NCBI GenBank assembly: GCA_030706015.1
Contig: JAUZPI010000003.1
Coordinates: 61,508-125,507, forward strand
Length of the DNA: 64,000 bases
Direction of reading: 5' to 3'
DNA from: Bacillota bacterium
Lineage (GTDB): Bacteria; Bacillota; Clostridia; Clostridiales; Clostridiaceae
This document shows, piece by piece, positions 17,802 to 26,056 of the stretch (within the stretch, counting starts at the first letter, position 1; every line of letters begins with the position of its first letter). A model generated the notes under the pieces. That model had not been told where the DNA came from and did no database searches. It saw only the letters and a program-made list of their open reading frames with translations. A program made the position numbers and the translations under genes.

Positions 17802-20003
17802 CTAATCTCCTACAGTATCCAAGGTAAGGTTTATTGTAGTTCCACGCTCTACCTGCGTGCCTTCTTCAATATCTTGCTCTGATACAATTCCGCTTCCATT
17901 AAATTGTAACTTTAATCCAATACTATCAAGTAATTGCTGGGCTTTATCCTTGCTATATCCTACAAGACTTGGCACAATTACTACCTTATCATTATAATTT
18001 GGTGAACTTCCAGTGTAAAGTACTATTTTAGTACCTTCCTTTACAGTATCGCCAGGTTTTGGAGACATATCTGTAATATAATCGCCATTTTGGTCAATAT
18101 CGCAGTCTAGGTTTATACTTTTTAAAAGTTTTGTTGCTTCAGCTTTTTTCAACCCTCTTACATTAGGTACTACAACATCCTTTAACATACTTTTTGCAAC
18201 ATCTAAATTTGAGGCATCTGGTTTAAAGGCAAGGTAATTAAATACATCATTAAAGACTCCCTTTCCCACCGGTGCAGCTATTTGACCTGCATAATAATTT
18301 GAGGGATCAGGTTCATCAATGGAAACAAGAACCGTTAGTTGAGGATCATTGGCAGGAGCCATCCCAGCAAAGGATGAAATATATTTTCCTGCAGCATAGC
18401 CTCCGCCATTCGGATTAGGTTTTTGAGCTGTACCTGTTTTCCCTGCTATATGATACCCTGCAATGAAGGCATTTTTTCCTCCCCCTGTAGAAACCACCTG
18501 TTCTAAATATCCTCTTAAGGTTTTTGCAGTATTTTCGCTGATTATCTGTTTCTTACCATAATCATCATACTGCTTATCTACAACTTCATTTCCATTTTCA
18601 TCATAGTGAACTATTTTCTTCATAACATGGGGACGTATCCAAATTCCTCCATTGGCAACTGAGTTAAAAGCCGCCATATATTGAATCATTGAAACTGTAT
18701 TTGCTTGACCAAAGGCTATGGTTGCAAGATCTACTGGACCAACTTTATTAGTTGGTTTGATTATTCCTCTTGCTTCTCCTGGTAAATCAATTCCAGTTTT
18801 TTGACCAAATCCAACTAAATTAATATATTTATTTAATTTCTCAGCTCCTAGTCTTTGACCTAAGACGGCAAAGCCTGCATTACATGAATTCTTCAAAATA
18901 TCTATAAAATTCTCTTCTCCATGCCCTGTTCTCTTCCAGCAGTGAATGACTCGATTAGCAACTGTAAATGCTCCACTGCAATTAAATTTGTCATCTTCTT
19001 TTACTAACCCTTCTTCCATAGCAGCCGTGGCAGTTATAACTTTGAAAATAGAACCAGGCTCAAAAGCATCACTTACAGCTCTATTTCTCCAAGATTTCTG
19101 AAGCTCTGCTGAAGACTTGTTCTGATCCTTTTGCCAAGGGTCATTTAAGTTATAGTCAGGTTTATTAGCCATAGCCAGAATTTCACCATTTTTAGGATTC
19201 ATAACCACTATACTTACCGCTTTTGCCTTGTTATCATTCAATGCTTGGGTTGCCCATTTTTCGGCAATCTTCTGAATCATCTCATCCTCAGTTAGTACAA
19301 CATCTTTACCATCAATAGGCTTTGTATATGTAGAAATAGAATATGGAAGTTCACTTCTATTCCTATCTAATTCAGCAATTCTTTTGCCGGGAATTCCAGC
19401 TAGGTATTGGTCATATTCATATTCTACTCCAGTTAATCCTTTTCCGTCTGAATTTGTATGTCCAATTACTTGAGATAAAAGGTTATCGTTTGGATAGTAT
19501 CTTTTTGTATCTGGAGATACTATGATACCATTAACCTTTAAATTTTTGATATTATCAGCTTGAGCTTTCTCCACTCTTCTTGCTATAGTTACTGCTTGAA
19601 TAGGCAGCCCATTGGGCAGCTTTTGATTCAGCTTCTTGTTTACATCCTCCTGCTTCATACCTAAAGCTTGGGCAATGGCCTTACCTAAGCTGTCCATAGA
19701 CATGGTTTTCTTAGTTTTCAAGGTCTCTCTAATGGTGTTCATGTCCAAATCAACTCTATAAACATTACCGCTGATAGCCAGCTCATTACCATTTGAATCT
19801 AATATTCTCCCTCTTTTAGCAGATATCTGGACTTCACTTGTCCATTGTTTTTCTGCAATATTCTTTAATTGAGGTGAGTTTAATACCATTACAACAAATA
19901 ATCTGATTGCTAAAATTACAAAGAATAAGAAAAGCCCAATAAATACAAACATCATTCTATGTCTTATTGTAGACTCATCACGATATTCTTTTTTCTTTGA
20001 CAA
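17802..20003 (-). CDS. spoVD: Class B penicillin-binding protein with two PASTA domains (SpoVD)
   Basis: This is a septal or cortex-type transpeptidase. Its parts are an N-terminal membrane helix (about 18-42), the dimerisation/pedestal domain (60-230), and the transpeptidase with Ser318-x-x-Lys321 (EPGSIFK), Ser373-Cys-Asn375 and Lys522-Thr-Gly524 (GKTGTAQ). Two PASTA domains follow at about 610-665 and 675-730. The C-terminal PASTA domains match the SpoVD/PBP2x-like group. It starts at TTG 20003 with GGGGGT spaced 7. Order after ftsL is classic. It is the likely partner of the SEDS protein SpoVE in this operon. Length 733 aa is normal. Confidence 0.94.
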   Translation of the reverse strand: MSKKKEYRDESTIRHRMMFVFIGLFLFFVILAIRLFVVMVLNSPQLKNIAEKQWTSEVQISAKRGRILDSNGNELAISGNVYRVDLDMNTIRETLKTKKTMSMDSLGKAIAQALGMKQEDVNKKLNQKLPNGLPIQAVTIARRVEKAQADNIKNLKVNGIIVSPDTKRYYPNDNLLSQVIGHTNSDGKGLTGVEYEYDQYLAGIPGKRIAELDRNRSELPYSISTYTKPIDGKDVVLTEDEMIQKIAEKWATQALNDNKAKAVSIVVMNPKNGEILAMANKPDYNLNDPWQKDQNKSSAELQKSWRNRAVSDAFEPGSIFKVITATAAMEEGLVKEDDKFNCSGAFTVANRVIHCWKRTGHGEENFIDILKNSCNAGFAVLGQRLGAEKLNKYINLVGFGQKTGIDLPGEARGIIKPTNKVGPVDLATIAFGQANTVSMIQYMAAFNSVANGGIWIRPHVMKKIVHYDENGNEVVDKQYDDYGKKQIISENTAKTLRGYLEQVVSTGGGKNAFIAGYHIAGKTGTAQKPNPNGGGYAAGKYISSFAGMAPANDPQLTVLVSIDEPDPSNYYAGQIAAPVGKGVFNDVFNYLAFKPDASNLDVAKSMLKDVVVPNVRGLKKAEATKLLKSINLDCDIDQNGDYITDMSPKPGDTVKEGTKIVLYTGSSPNYNDKVVIVPSLVGYSKDKAQQLLDSIGLKLQFNGSGIVSEQDIEEGTQVERGTTINLTLDTVGD

Positions 20004-20035
20004 TAATGTTACCCCCGTTTAATAACTTATACTAA

Positions 20036-20536
20036 TTATTTCTCTGAGTAACCTAGTAATTTTTCCTTAATTGTATTTATAAAACCATCATTTTGGTCTT
20101 TATTAACTTGTACAGTATTAAAATTATTTTTACCTAAATCTACGTGAATTGCTTGGTCCTTGCTTGGAAGAACCATATGGAGGTCTTCAGTAGCTTGTTT
20201 TTCAATATCTTTCAAATTCCCTTGTCTCATCAAATCCAATTTCATATCTTCATTTTCTTTAGTTAAGCTATTCAAGTTCTCTTGTTCTAGGGTTAGCTGT
20301 CTTTGCATCACATAAATATCTGAATACCTAACAACAATGGTTAACCCAATTACAAACATAGCAAAAATAGAGACTATAATTTTCGCCTGGACCCTCTTTT
20401 TATGTTGTTTTGCTTTTTTTAATTCTTCACTTTGGATTTGCTCATTTTTTAAATCTTTTTTTTCCGGTATATATTTCCTTTCTGGTACCAATGCGGCATT
20501 CCCATTTGTTGAATATTGTTTATTTGCTACTATCAC
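20036..20536 (-). CDS. ftsL: FtsL-like division protein
   Basis: The product is a small bitopic divisome protein: a basic cytoplasmic tail (KKAKQHKKRVQ), one membrane helix (about 51-69, IIVSIFAMFVIGLTIVV), then a leucine-zipper-like coiled coil (LTLEQENLNSLTKENEDMKL). The assignment rests on this layout and its place between rsmH and spoVD, since FtsL sequences diverge. The start is taken as GTG 20536, 8 nt after AGAGAGG. The GTG at 20545 lies inside that site. Confidence 0.87.
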   Translation of the reverse strand: MIVANKQYSTNGNAALVPERKYIPEKKDLKNEQIQSEELKKAKQHKKRVQAKIIVSIFAMFVIGLTIVVRYSDIYVMQRQLTLEQENLNSLTKENEDMKLDLMRQGNLKDIEKQATEDLHMVLPSKDQAIHVDLGKNNFNTVQVNKDQNDGFINTIKEKLLGYSEK

Positions 20537-20563
20537 TTTATTCACCTCTCTATATATTTAGAA

Positions 20564-21496
20564 CTATACTTTTTCAGCAATTCTTAATTTTGCACTTCTG
20601 CTTCTTGGATTAGCTTGAAGTTCCTCCTCGGAAGCTTCTATTGGTTTTCTTGTAATTATCTTTATTTGAGCTTCTTTACCACATACACATATAGGAAATT
20701 CCTTAGGACATGTGCATGGTGATTCTAATTCTTTAAATTTAATTTTAACTATTCTATCTTCCAAGGAGTGGAATGTTATAATAGCAAGCCTTCCATTCTT
20801 TTTTAATCTCTTAACACTATCTTCAATGGCCTTATTTAGTATCTCTAATTCTCCATTTACCTCTATACGTATAGCTTGAAAAGTTCTCTTTGCAGGGTGA
20901 TGTCCTTCCCTTCTAAACTTAGCTGGTATTGCAGCTTTTATAATATCAACTAATTGAAGGGTAGTTGATATGGGTTCATTAGTTCTCCTATCCACAATAA
21001 ACTTCGCTATCCTTTTTGCAAATTTCTCTTCTCCATAATCTTTTATTATCTTTGATAACTGCTCTTCAGAATATGTATTTATAACATCATAGGCAGAAAA
21101 TTTATTTTCTCTATTCATCCTCATATCAAGTGGTGCATCATTCATATAACTAAAACCACGTTCTGCCTCATCCAACTGATGAGATGAAACTCCTAAGTCC
21201 ATAAGAATTCCGTCAACCTGTTCTATACCAAGCTCTTCCAATATACTGTCTATATTATAAAAATTACTATGAACAAATTTTACATTGTTAAATTCTTCTA
21301 ACTTCTTTTTTGAGGCGTTTAATGCATTTAAATCTTGATCTATACCAACAAGTATACCGTTTCCATTCATCTTTTTTAAAACTTCTATTGAATGACCAGC
21401 TCCACCTAAAGTACAGTCCACATAAATTCCTTCATTTTTAATATCTAATCCATCAATTGTTTCATTTAATAATACTGACACGTGTTTAAAATCCAT
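20564..21496 (-). CDS. rsmH: 16S rRNA (cytosine1402-N4)-methyltransferase RsmH
   Basis: This SAM-dependent enzyme N4-methylates C1402 in the 16S decoding centre. From MDFKHVSVLLNETIDGL it shows the SAM-binding motif VDCTLGGAGHS, the LMDLGVSSHQLDEAERGFSY block, and the C-terminal ITFHSLEDRIVK motif, all diagnostic. A cysteine cluster, CTCPKEFPICVCG, is also typical. The start at ATG 21496 lies 7 nt after AGAAGGAG and leaves 20 bases to mraZ. A longer frame to 21526 would overlap mraZ. Length 310 aa is standard. Confidence 0.97.
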   Translation of the reverse strand: MDFKHVSVLLNETIDGLDIKNEGIYVDCTLGGAGHSIEVLKKMNGNGILVGIDQDLNALNASKKKLEEFNNVKFVHSNFYNIDSILEELGIEQVDGILMDLGVSSHQLDEAERGFSYMNDAPLDMRMNRENKFSAYDVINTYSEEQLSKIIKDYGEEKFAKRIAKFIVDRRTNEPISTTLQLVDIIKAAIPAKFRREGHHPAKRTFQAIRIEVNGELEILNKAIEDSVKRLKKNGRLAIITFHSLEDRIVKIKFKELESPCTCPKEFPICVCGKEAQIKIITRKPIEASEEELQANPRSRSAKLRIAEKV

Positions 21497-21515
21497 TGTA
21501 TTTCTCCTTCTGCAA

Positions 21516-21944
21516 CTATATACCAAGTTCGCTCATTTTCTCGGCTATTCCTGCCATATCCATATCTGACTCATTATATTCTTCCCATTTTTCTTTGCTC
21601 CAAATTTCAATTCTAGTTGATACTCCAATACTCACTATGTCTTTTTCTATATTGGCGTATTCTAAAAGGTTTTGAGGTAATAGAGCCCTACCTTGTTTAT
21701 CTATACAAACTTCATTTGCACCTGAAAAAAAGAATCTTACAAATGCTCTTGCATCTCTACTGGTTAGTGGGAGCTTTTTTAACTTTTCTTCTAATATAGT
21801 CCATTCACTAAGGGTGTACACATACAAACAGCCATCTAGTCCTTTTGTTATTATAAACTTATCGCCCAATTCTTCTCTAAACTTTGATGGAACAATAATT
21901 CTATTTTTTGTATCAATGGCATGTTGATATTCACCAATAAACAT
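21516..21944 (-). CDS. mraZ: Transcriptional regulator MraZ
   Basis: MraZ is a SpoVT/AbrB-fold DNA-binding protein that forms ring oligomers and regulates its own dcw operon. The 142-aa product has two tandem half-domains: MFIGEYQHAIDTKNRIIVPSK and the second repeat with VCIDKQGRALLPQ (DxxGRxxLP signature). Three AAAGTGG boxes lie just upstream of its start, which fits autoregulation. It is the first gene of the cell-wall cluster. Confidence 0.97.
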   Translation of the reverse strand: MFIGEYQHAIDTKNRIIVPSKFREELGDKFIITKGLDGCLYVYTLSEWTILEEKLKKLPLTSRDARAFVRFFFSGANEVCIDKQGRALLPQNLLEYANIEKDIVSIGVSTRIEIWSKEKWEEYNESDMDMAGIAEKMSELGI

Positions 21945-21971
21945 TTTTGCACCCCATTTTATAAAAACACT

Positions 21972-21998
21972 CCACTTTAAACCACTTTAAACCACTTT
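21972..21998 (-). promoter_or_regulatory. Three AAAGTGG MraZ-binding boxes upstream of mraZ
   Basis: CCACTTT occurs at 21972-21978, 21982-21988 and 21992-21998, exactly one helical turn (10 bp) apart. On the minus strand this reads AAAGTGG three times, the known MraZ operator element. A fourth degenerate copy (AGTAGTG, near 22000-22006) may extend the array. Promoter-like AT-rich hexamers lie upstream. Confidence 0.85.
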
Positions 21999-22113
21999 AC
22001 ACTACTATATTCTATATTAATATAAAAAATCCTCTTTTGGAAGAAGCAATTAAAAAATTTTTTTAAATAAGATTACTCTATACCATCAAAATAAGTACCA
22101 TATTTAGGGTTTT

Positions 22114-23376
22114 TTATTCAACAACAGACAGAACACAACCATTATCTGTAAATATTTCTCCCAAAGTTCTGTTTAAATCCTCAATTTTGATTTTTTTTAG
22201 TAATTCATAATAAAAAGAAATATCTATTTCATTAACTGCTATGTCATTTAGAAAAGAAGAAAGCGCTTCTATACTATTAAATCTACTTATATAATATCCT
22301 AATAAAACTTTCTTACTTCTGTTAAAATCCTCTCGTTCTAACCCATGTTTCCTAAAATAATCTACACTTTTGGTTATTTCTTCTGCCACTCTGCTTGGAT
22401 TATTACTTTCACCATCGCAAATAAAGAAGGAATAATCATGTTCATGCACGTACTCATACTCAAAAGTATCATTTATTAATCCTGATGAATATAAATCATT
22501 ATATAATCTTGAACTTTTACTAAAGAGAGTATGAATAAGCATATCTCCACAAAGTTTTCTTAAAAACATTTCTTTCTTTGAAGTACTGAGGAGTCTATCC
22601 TTATAACTAATCACAAAATTTGGTATACTTATATTCATTTGTTCTTTTACTTCATACTTTGATATGCTGGAATTATCCAAAAAAATATATTTGGTAGCAG
22701 CTTGCTTTCCATTTGACCTAGGTATTAATCTATCACATAAGCTTAGAACTTCTTCTACATTAACATCTCCTGTTATCACTAGCACCATATTTTGTGGAGT
22801 GTAAAAGGCATGATAACATTCATATAAAAGCTCTGGCGTTATTTCTTTTATAGATTCAATTGTTCCCGCTACATCATTCTTAACTGGATGTTTTTCATAC
22901 ATAAGCCCTAAAGCATTTATGTATGTTCGGAAACTTGGATTATCGTTATACATTATTATCTCCTGCTCAATTATTTCTCTTTCCTTTTTCACATTTTCTT
23001 CATTAAAATAAGGATGAAATACAAATTTAATCAACAGCTCCAGATTCTTTTGAAAAAAATCAGTACAGGTAAAGTGGTAACAGGTTACATTAGAATTTGT
23101 ATAGGCATTAGGGGAAGTGCCCAGTATTGCAAATTCATTAAAAATGTTACCCTCTTTTTCTTCAAACAATTTGTGTTCTAAGAAATGAGCTATACCCAAC
23201 GGATAATCTTTCATCTCCCCTAAGCCTACAGAAAATTTAATATGATTGGCTCCATATTTTACTGTAAGCATTGCAGTCTTCTTTTTATATTTTTTTTTAG
23301 GCATTATATAAATCTTTAATCCATTTACTTCATTTATATATAATTCTTCATTTACTAAATCAATATAGTTTTTCAT
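22114..23376 (-). CDS. ymfH: M16 family metalloprotease, catalytic partner (YmfH-like)
   Basis: The gene encodes a 420-aa zinc endopeptidase of the insulinase/pitrilysin family. The inverted zinc motif HFLEH (H64, E67, H68) is intact, with the downstream Glu in the EREIIEQEIIMY segment. It is paired with a second M16 gene 39 bases upstream that lacks the motif, the YmfF/YmfH arrangement of Firmicutes, where the two halves presumably form a heterodimer. The substrate is not known. Confidence 0.92.
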   Translation of the reverse strand: MKNYIDLVNEELYINEVNGLKIYIMPKKKYKKKTAMLTVKYGANHIKFSVGLGEMKDYPLGIAHFLEHKLFEEKEGNIFNEFAILGTSPNAYTNSNVTCYHFTCTDFFQKNLELLIKFVFHPYFNEENVKKEREIIEQEIIMYNDNPSFRTYINALGLMYEKHPVKNDVAGTIESIKEITPELLYECYHAFYTPQNMVLVITGDVNVEEVLSLCDRLIPRSNGKQAATKYIFLDNSSISKYEVKEQMNISIPNFVISYKDRLLSTSKKEMFLRKLCGDMLIHTLFSKSSRLYNDLYSSGLINDTFEYEYVHEHDYSFFICDGESNNPSRVAEEITKSVDYFRKHGLEREDFNRSKKVLLGYYISRFNSIEALSSFLNDIAVNEIDISFYYELLKKIKIEDLNRTLGEIFTDNGCVLSVVE

Positions 23377-23415
23377 ATAGCATCATTCCTTTAGGCAAAA
23401 TTTATAGAGAAATTA

Positions 23416-24651
23416 TTATTCATTCCTAAGAAAATATATTATGTTTAGTTCTAGCTTTGCTGCTGCATTAACCACTTGATCTAAACTCACCTTATTTATC
23501 ATTTGTATCATTTCTTCAAGACTAATATTTATTCCATATGTCTTTAGAGAAAACAAATGATTTATAAGCATAAATTGAGAATCCTGAATTTTCTCTAAAC
23601 CACTGATAACATTATTTTTTGAGCTATTAAATTCTTCTTTAGAAATCTTTCCAACCTTAATGTTATGGATTTGCTTAAAGATTATATCCTTAGCTTTACT
23701 ATAATTATTAAAATCTATTCCCGCAGAAATTACTAGTAAGCCCTTAAACTTATCTATAAAAGAATAACAATAATATGCAAGGCCATTTTTCTCCCTAACC
23801 TCTCTAAATAGTTTAGAATGCATTCCTCCACCAATCAAAGAATTTAATATAGCTAAAGCTGGAAAGCTACCATCAACTATGTTTCCATTAGTTCTATAGC
23901 ACATACATAACTTTCCTTGATTAACCCTGCTTTGTTCAATGACTTCCTTTGAAGTAATCTTTCCATGTACCTTATTGGTAGAACTATTTTTTTCAATAAT
24001 ATAATTCGCTTCATTAAAATATGTATCTATTAATTTTTTTGAATAAGCGGTTTCAAAATTACCACATAGGTAAAAGGTCTTACTATTGTGCTTTAATGTT
24101 TTTTGCCAAAGCTGCCAAAGTTCCTCATTTTTTATTAATCTTAAACGCTCCAAATCCCCATGCCTAAATAAAGCATATGGCTCCCCTTCGCAGCATAATT
24201 CTATTGCCCTATCTACAGCATATTCATCTTTATCATCAACTCTTGATTTTATTAGAACCTCTAGATTTTCTTTTTCTGTATTAAAATATCCCTCTCTAAA
24301 CCTGTTATTTACTATTAATGGTTTATTTATAATCTCATTAAGAAACTTAACCGCTTCTTTAAGTACATCTTCACCAAACAAAGCATATTTGTTTTCTATA
24401 AACTGAATATAAAAACAAATAACCAACTTTTCTCCAATCTTAGAAACCAGGATTTCAAAAGCCGCTCCATATAGATCTTGAAGATGTGTCCATATTTCTT
24501 TGCTAGTTTTGTATTTTTCACATCCTAATTTTAATATTTGAGATATTAAATTATAATCTGTAATTGTTTCGTCTAAACTCAATGGAATGGTAACACCTAC
24601 TGCATTATCCTTGAACTTATTTTTTTCCTGTATAATAACGATTTCATTCAT
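23416..24651 (-). CDS. ymfF: M16 family peptidase, non-catalytic partner (YmfF-like)
   Basis: The 411-aa protein has M16 architecture, with the C-terminal substrate-binding signature SLIGGGMHSKLFREVREKNG and the glycine-rich tail of the fold. I see no HxxEH zinc motif in its N-terminal half, so it is probably catalytically inactive. It would complement the HFLEH-bearing neighbour, as in bacterial and mitochondrial two-subunit M16 proteases. It begins the pair; the ribosome site is AAGGAGG (TTTTGG spacer). Confidence 0.88.
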   Translation of the reverse strand: MNEIVIIQEKNKFKDNAVGVTIPLSLDETITDYNLISQILKLGCEKYKTSKEIWTHLQDLYGAAFEILVSKIGEKLVICFYIQFIENKYALFGEDVLKEAVKFLNEIINKPLIVNNRFREGYFNTEKENLEVLIKSRVDDKDEYAVDRAIELCCEGEPYALFRHGDLERLRLIKNEELWQLWQKTLKHNSKTFYLCGNFETAYSKKLIDTYFNEANYIIEKNSSTNKVHGKITSKEVIEQSRVNQGKLCMCYRTNGNIVDGSFPALAILNSLIGGGMHSKLFREVREKNGLAYYCYSFIDKFKGLLVISAGIDFNNYSKAKDIIFKQIHNIKVGKISKEEFNSSKNNVISGLEKIQDSQFMLINHLFSLKTYGINISLEEMIQMINKVSLDQVVNAAAKLELNIIYFLRNE

Positions 24652-24721
24652 TTCACCAAAACCTCCTTTTATTATTTTCTCTGTAACTTTAATTAAAATT
24701 CAAAAAGTTGCAAAATGGGAG

Positions 24722-24850
24722 CCCAATCTGAGATTGGGAGAGGTGGAGAGAGTTTATTAGCTGCTTATATATATGTAAATATATCGTGCTATTAGTTACT
24801 ATTATCTCCGCATTGGTTAATGAATGGACGCTCGACCTTAGGTCGAGAGA
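24722..24850. repeat. Intergenic element bounded by two palindromes, partly repeated at 34.9 kb
   Basis: Two palindromes of the same build (8-bp arm, 1-nt centre, 8-bp arm) lie here: CCCAATCTGAGATTGGG (24722-24738) and CTCGACCTTAGGTCGAG (24831-24847). Both are followed by a purine run close to AGAGAGG. The sequence GGTTAATGAATG (24815-24826) precedes the second palindrome. The same pair (GGTTAATGAATG then CTCGACCTGAGGTCGAG, AGAGA) occurs at 34891-34927. No ORF spans it. The identity of the element is unknown. Confidence 0.6.
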
Positions 24851-24883
24851 GGTCATTTGTTTGTTGAAATAAGGAGGTTTGTA

Positions 24884-24928
24884 ATGTATAATTTAAAAAG
24901 ATTACAGTTTAGAAAGGAATGTACATAG
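24884..24928 (+). CDS. Possible 14-residue leader peptide directly upstream of ychF
   Basis: ATG 24884 follows an excellent Shine-Dalgarno (AAGGAGG, 24871-24877, spacing 6). It reads MYNLKRLQFRKECT and then TAG, and the TAG is immediately followed by the ychF ATG with no base between. The ychF ribosome site (AGAAAGGA) lies inside this mini-gene. The arrangement suggests translational coupling or a regulatory upstream ORF. Only context supports it. Confidence 0.45.
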   Translation: MYNLKRLQFRKECT

Positions 24929-26026
24929 ATGAAATTAGGAATCGTAGGTTTACCTAATGTAGGTAAAAGTACCCTGTTTAACGCAATCACCAAGGCAGGA
25001 GCTGAATCAGCTAACTACCCATTTTGTACCATAGAACCCAATGTAGGAGTAGTAAGTGTGCCTGATAAAAGATTAGATGTTTTAGAAAAGATTTATAATT
25101 CAAAGAAAAAAGTTCATGCTTCCATAGAATTTTATGATATTGCTGGTTTAGTTAGAGGCGCAAGTAAAGGTGAAGGCTTAGGTAATAAGTTTTTATCTCA
25201 TATAAGAGAATCAGCAGCCATAGTGCATGTGGTTAGATGCTTTGAAGACGAAAATATTGTTCATGTTGACGGCAGCGTAGACCCAATTAGAGATATTGAA
25301 ACAATCAGCCTTGAATTAATATTTTCAGATATAGAAGCTCTAGAAAGAAGAATGGAGAAATCTATTAAATTAGTTCGTTCAGGAGATAAAAAAGCTAAGC
25401 AAGAGATGGAAATCATGGAAAGAATAAAGGCTCAATTAGAGGCTGGAAAACCAGCAAGAACTCTTGAATTTACTGACGATGAACAATCTTTTGTAAACGG
25501 CCTGTTTTTAATTTCTTCAAAGCCTGTACTATATGCAGCTAATATTTCAGAAGACGATGTTATGTCAGGAAATTTTGAAAATGATTTGGTTAAGAAGGTT
25601 ATAGAATTTGCTTCAGTTGAAAATTCAGAAGTTATTCCAATCTGCGCAAACCTAGAAGAGCAGCTTTCTGCTCTAAGTGATGAAGAAGCGCAAGAAATGC
25701 TTAACGAATACGGATTAGAAGAATCAGGACTTGATAGGCTTGTTCACAAAAGCTACAAGCTTCTTGGATTAATGAGCTTCTTAACTGCTGGTCAACAAGA
25801 AATTAGAGCTTGGACTATAAAATGCGGAACAAAGGCTCCCCAAGCAGCTGGTAAAATTCATAGTGACATAGAAAGAGGATTTATTCGTGCAGAAATAGTT
25901 TCCTTTGATGCTTTAGTTGAATGTGGTTCAGAGGCTGCTGCTAAGGAAAAAGGGTTATTCAGATTAGAAGGAAAAGATTACGTTATGCAGGAAGGCGATG
26001 TAGTTAACTTTAGATTTAACGTATAA
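24929..26026 (+). CDS. ychF: Redox-regulated ATPase YchF (Obg-family, OLA1 homologue)
   Basis: The product is a 365-aa P-loop protein of the Obg family that prefers ATP to GTP and interacts with ribosomes. The G1 loop is GLPNVGKSTLFNAIT (residues 6-20), followed by NYPFCTIEPN and the DIAGLVRGASKGEGLG G3 region. A central helical insertion (about 130-180) and a C-terminal TGS domain (about 280-365) complete the standard layout. It is divergent from the M16 pair. A very short ORF with its own strong ribosome site ends at the ychF start. Confidence 0.97.
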   Translation: MKLGIVGLPNVGKSTLFNAITKAGAESANYPFCTIEPNVGVVSVPDKRLDVLEKIYNSKKKVHASIEFYDIAGLVRGASKGEGLGNKFLSHIRESAAIVHVVRCFEDENIVHVDGSVDPIRDIETISLELIFSDIEALERRMEKSIKLVRSGDKKAKQEMEIMERIKAQLEAGKPARTLEFTDDEQSFVNGLFLISSKPVLYAANISEDDVMSGNFENDLVKKVIEFASVENSEVIPICANLEEQLSALSDEEAQEMLNEYGLEESGLDRLVHKSYKLLGLMSFLTAGQQEIRAWTIKCGTKAPQAAGKIHSDIERGFIRAEIVSFDALVECGSEAAAKEKGLFRLEGKDYVMQEGDVVNFRFNV

Positions 26027-26030
26027 ACTA

Positions 26031-26056
26031 AAAAAGGTGTAAATTTACACCTTTTT
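26031..26056. terminator. Bidirectional terminator between ychF and the Lon-like gene
   Basis: A perfect 26-bp palindrome, AAAAAGGTGTAAA followed by its complement, has T-runs on both strands. It lies between convergent stops and touches the stop codon of the minus-strand gene. Confidence 0.88.
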
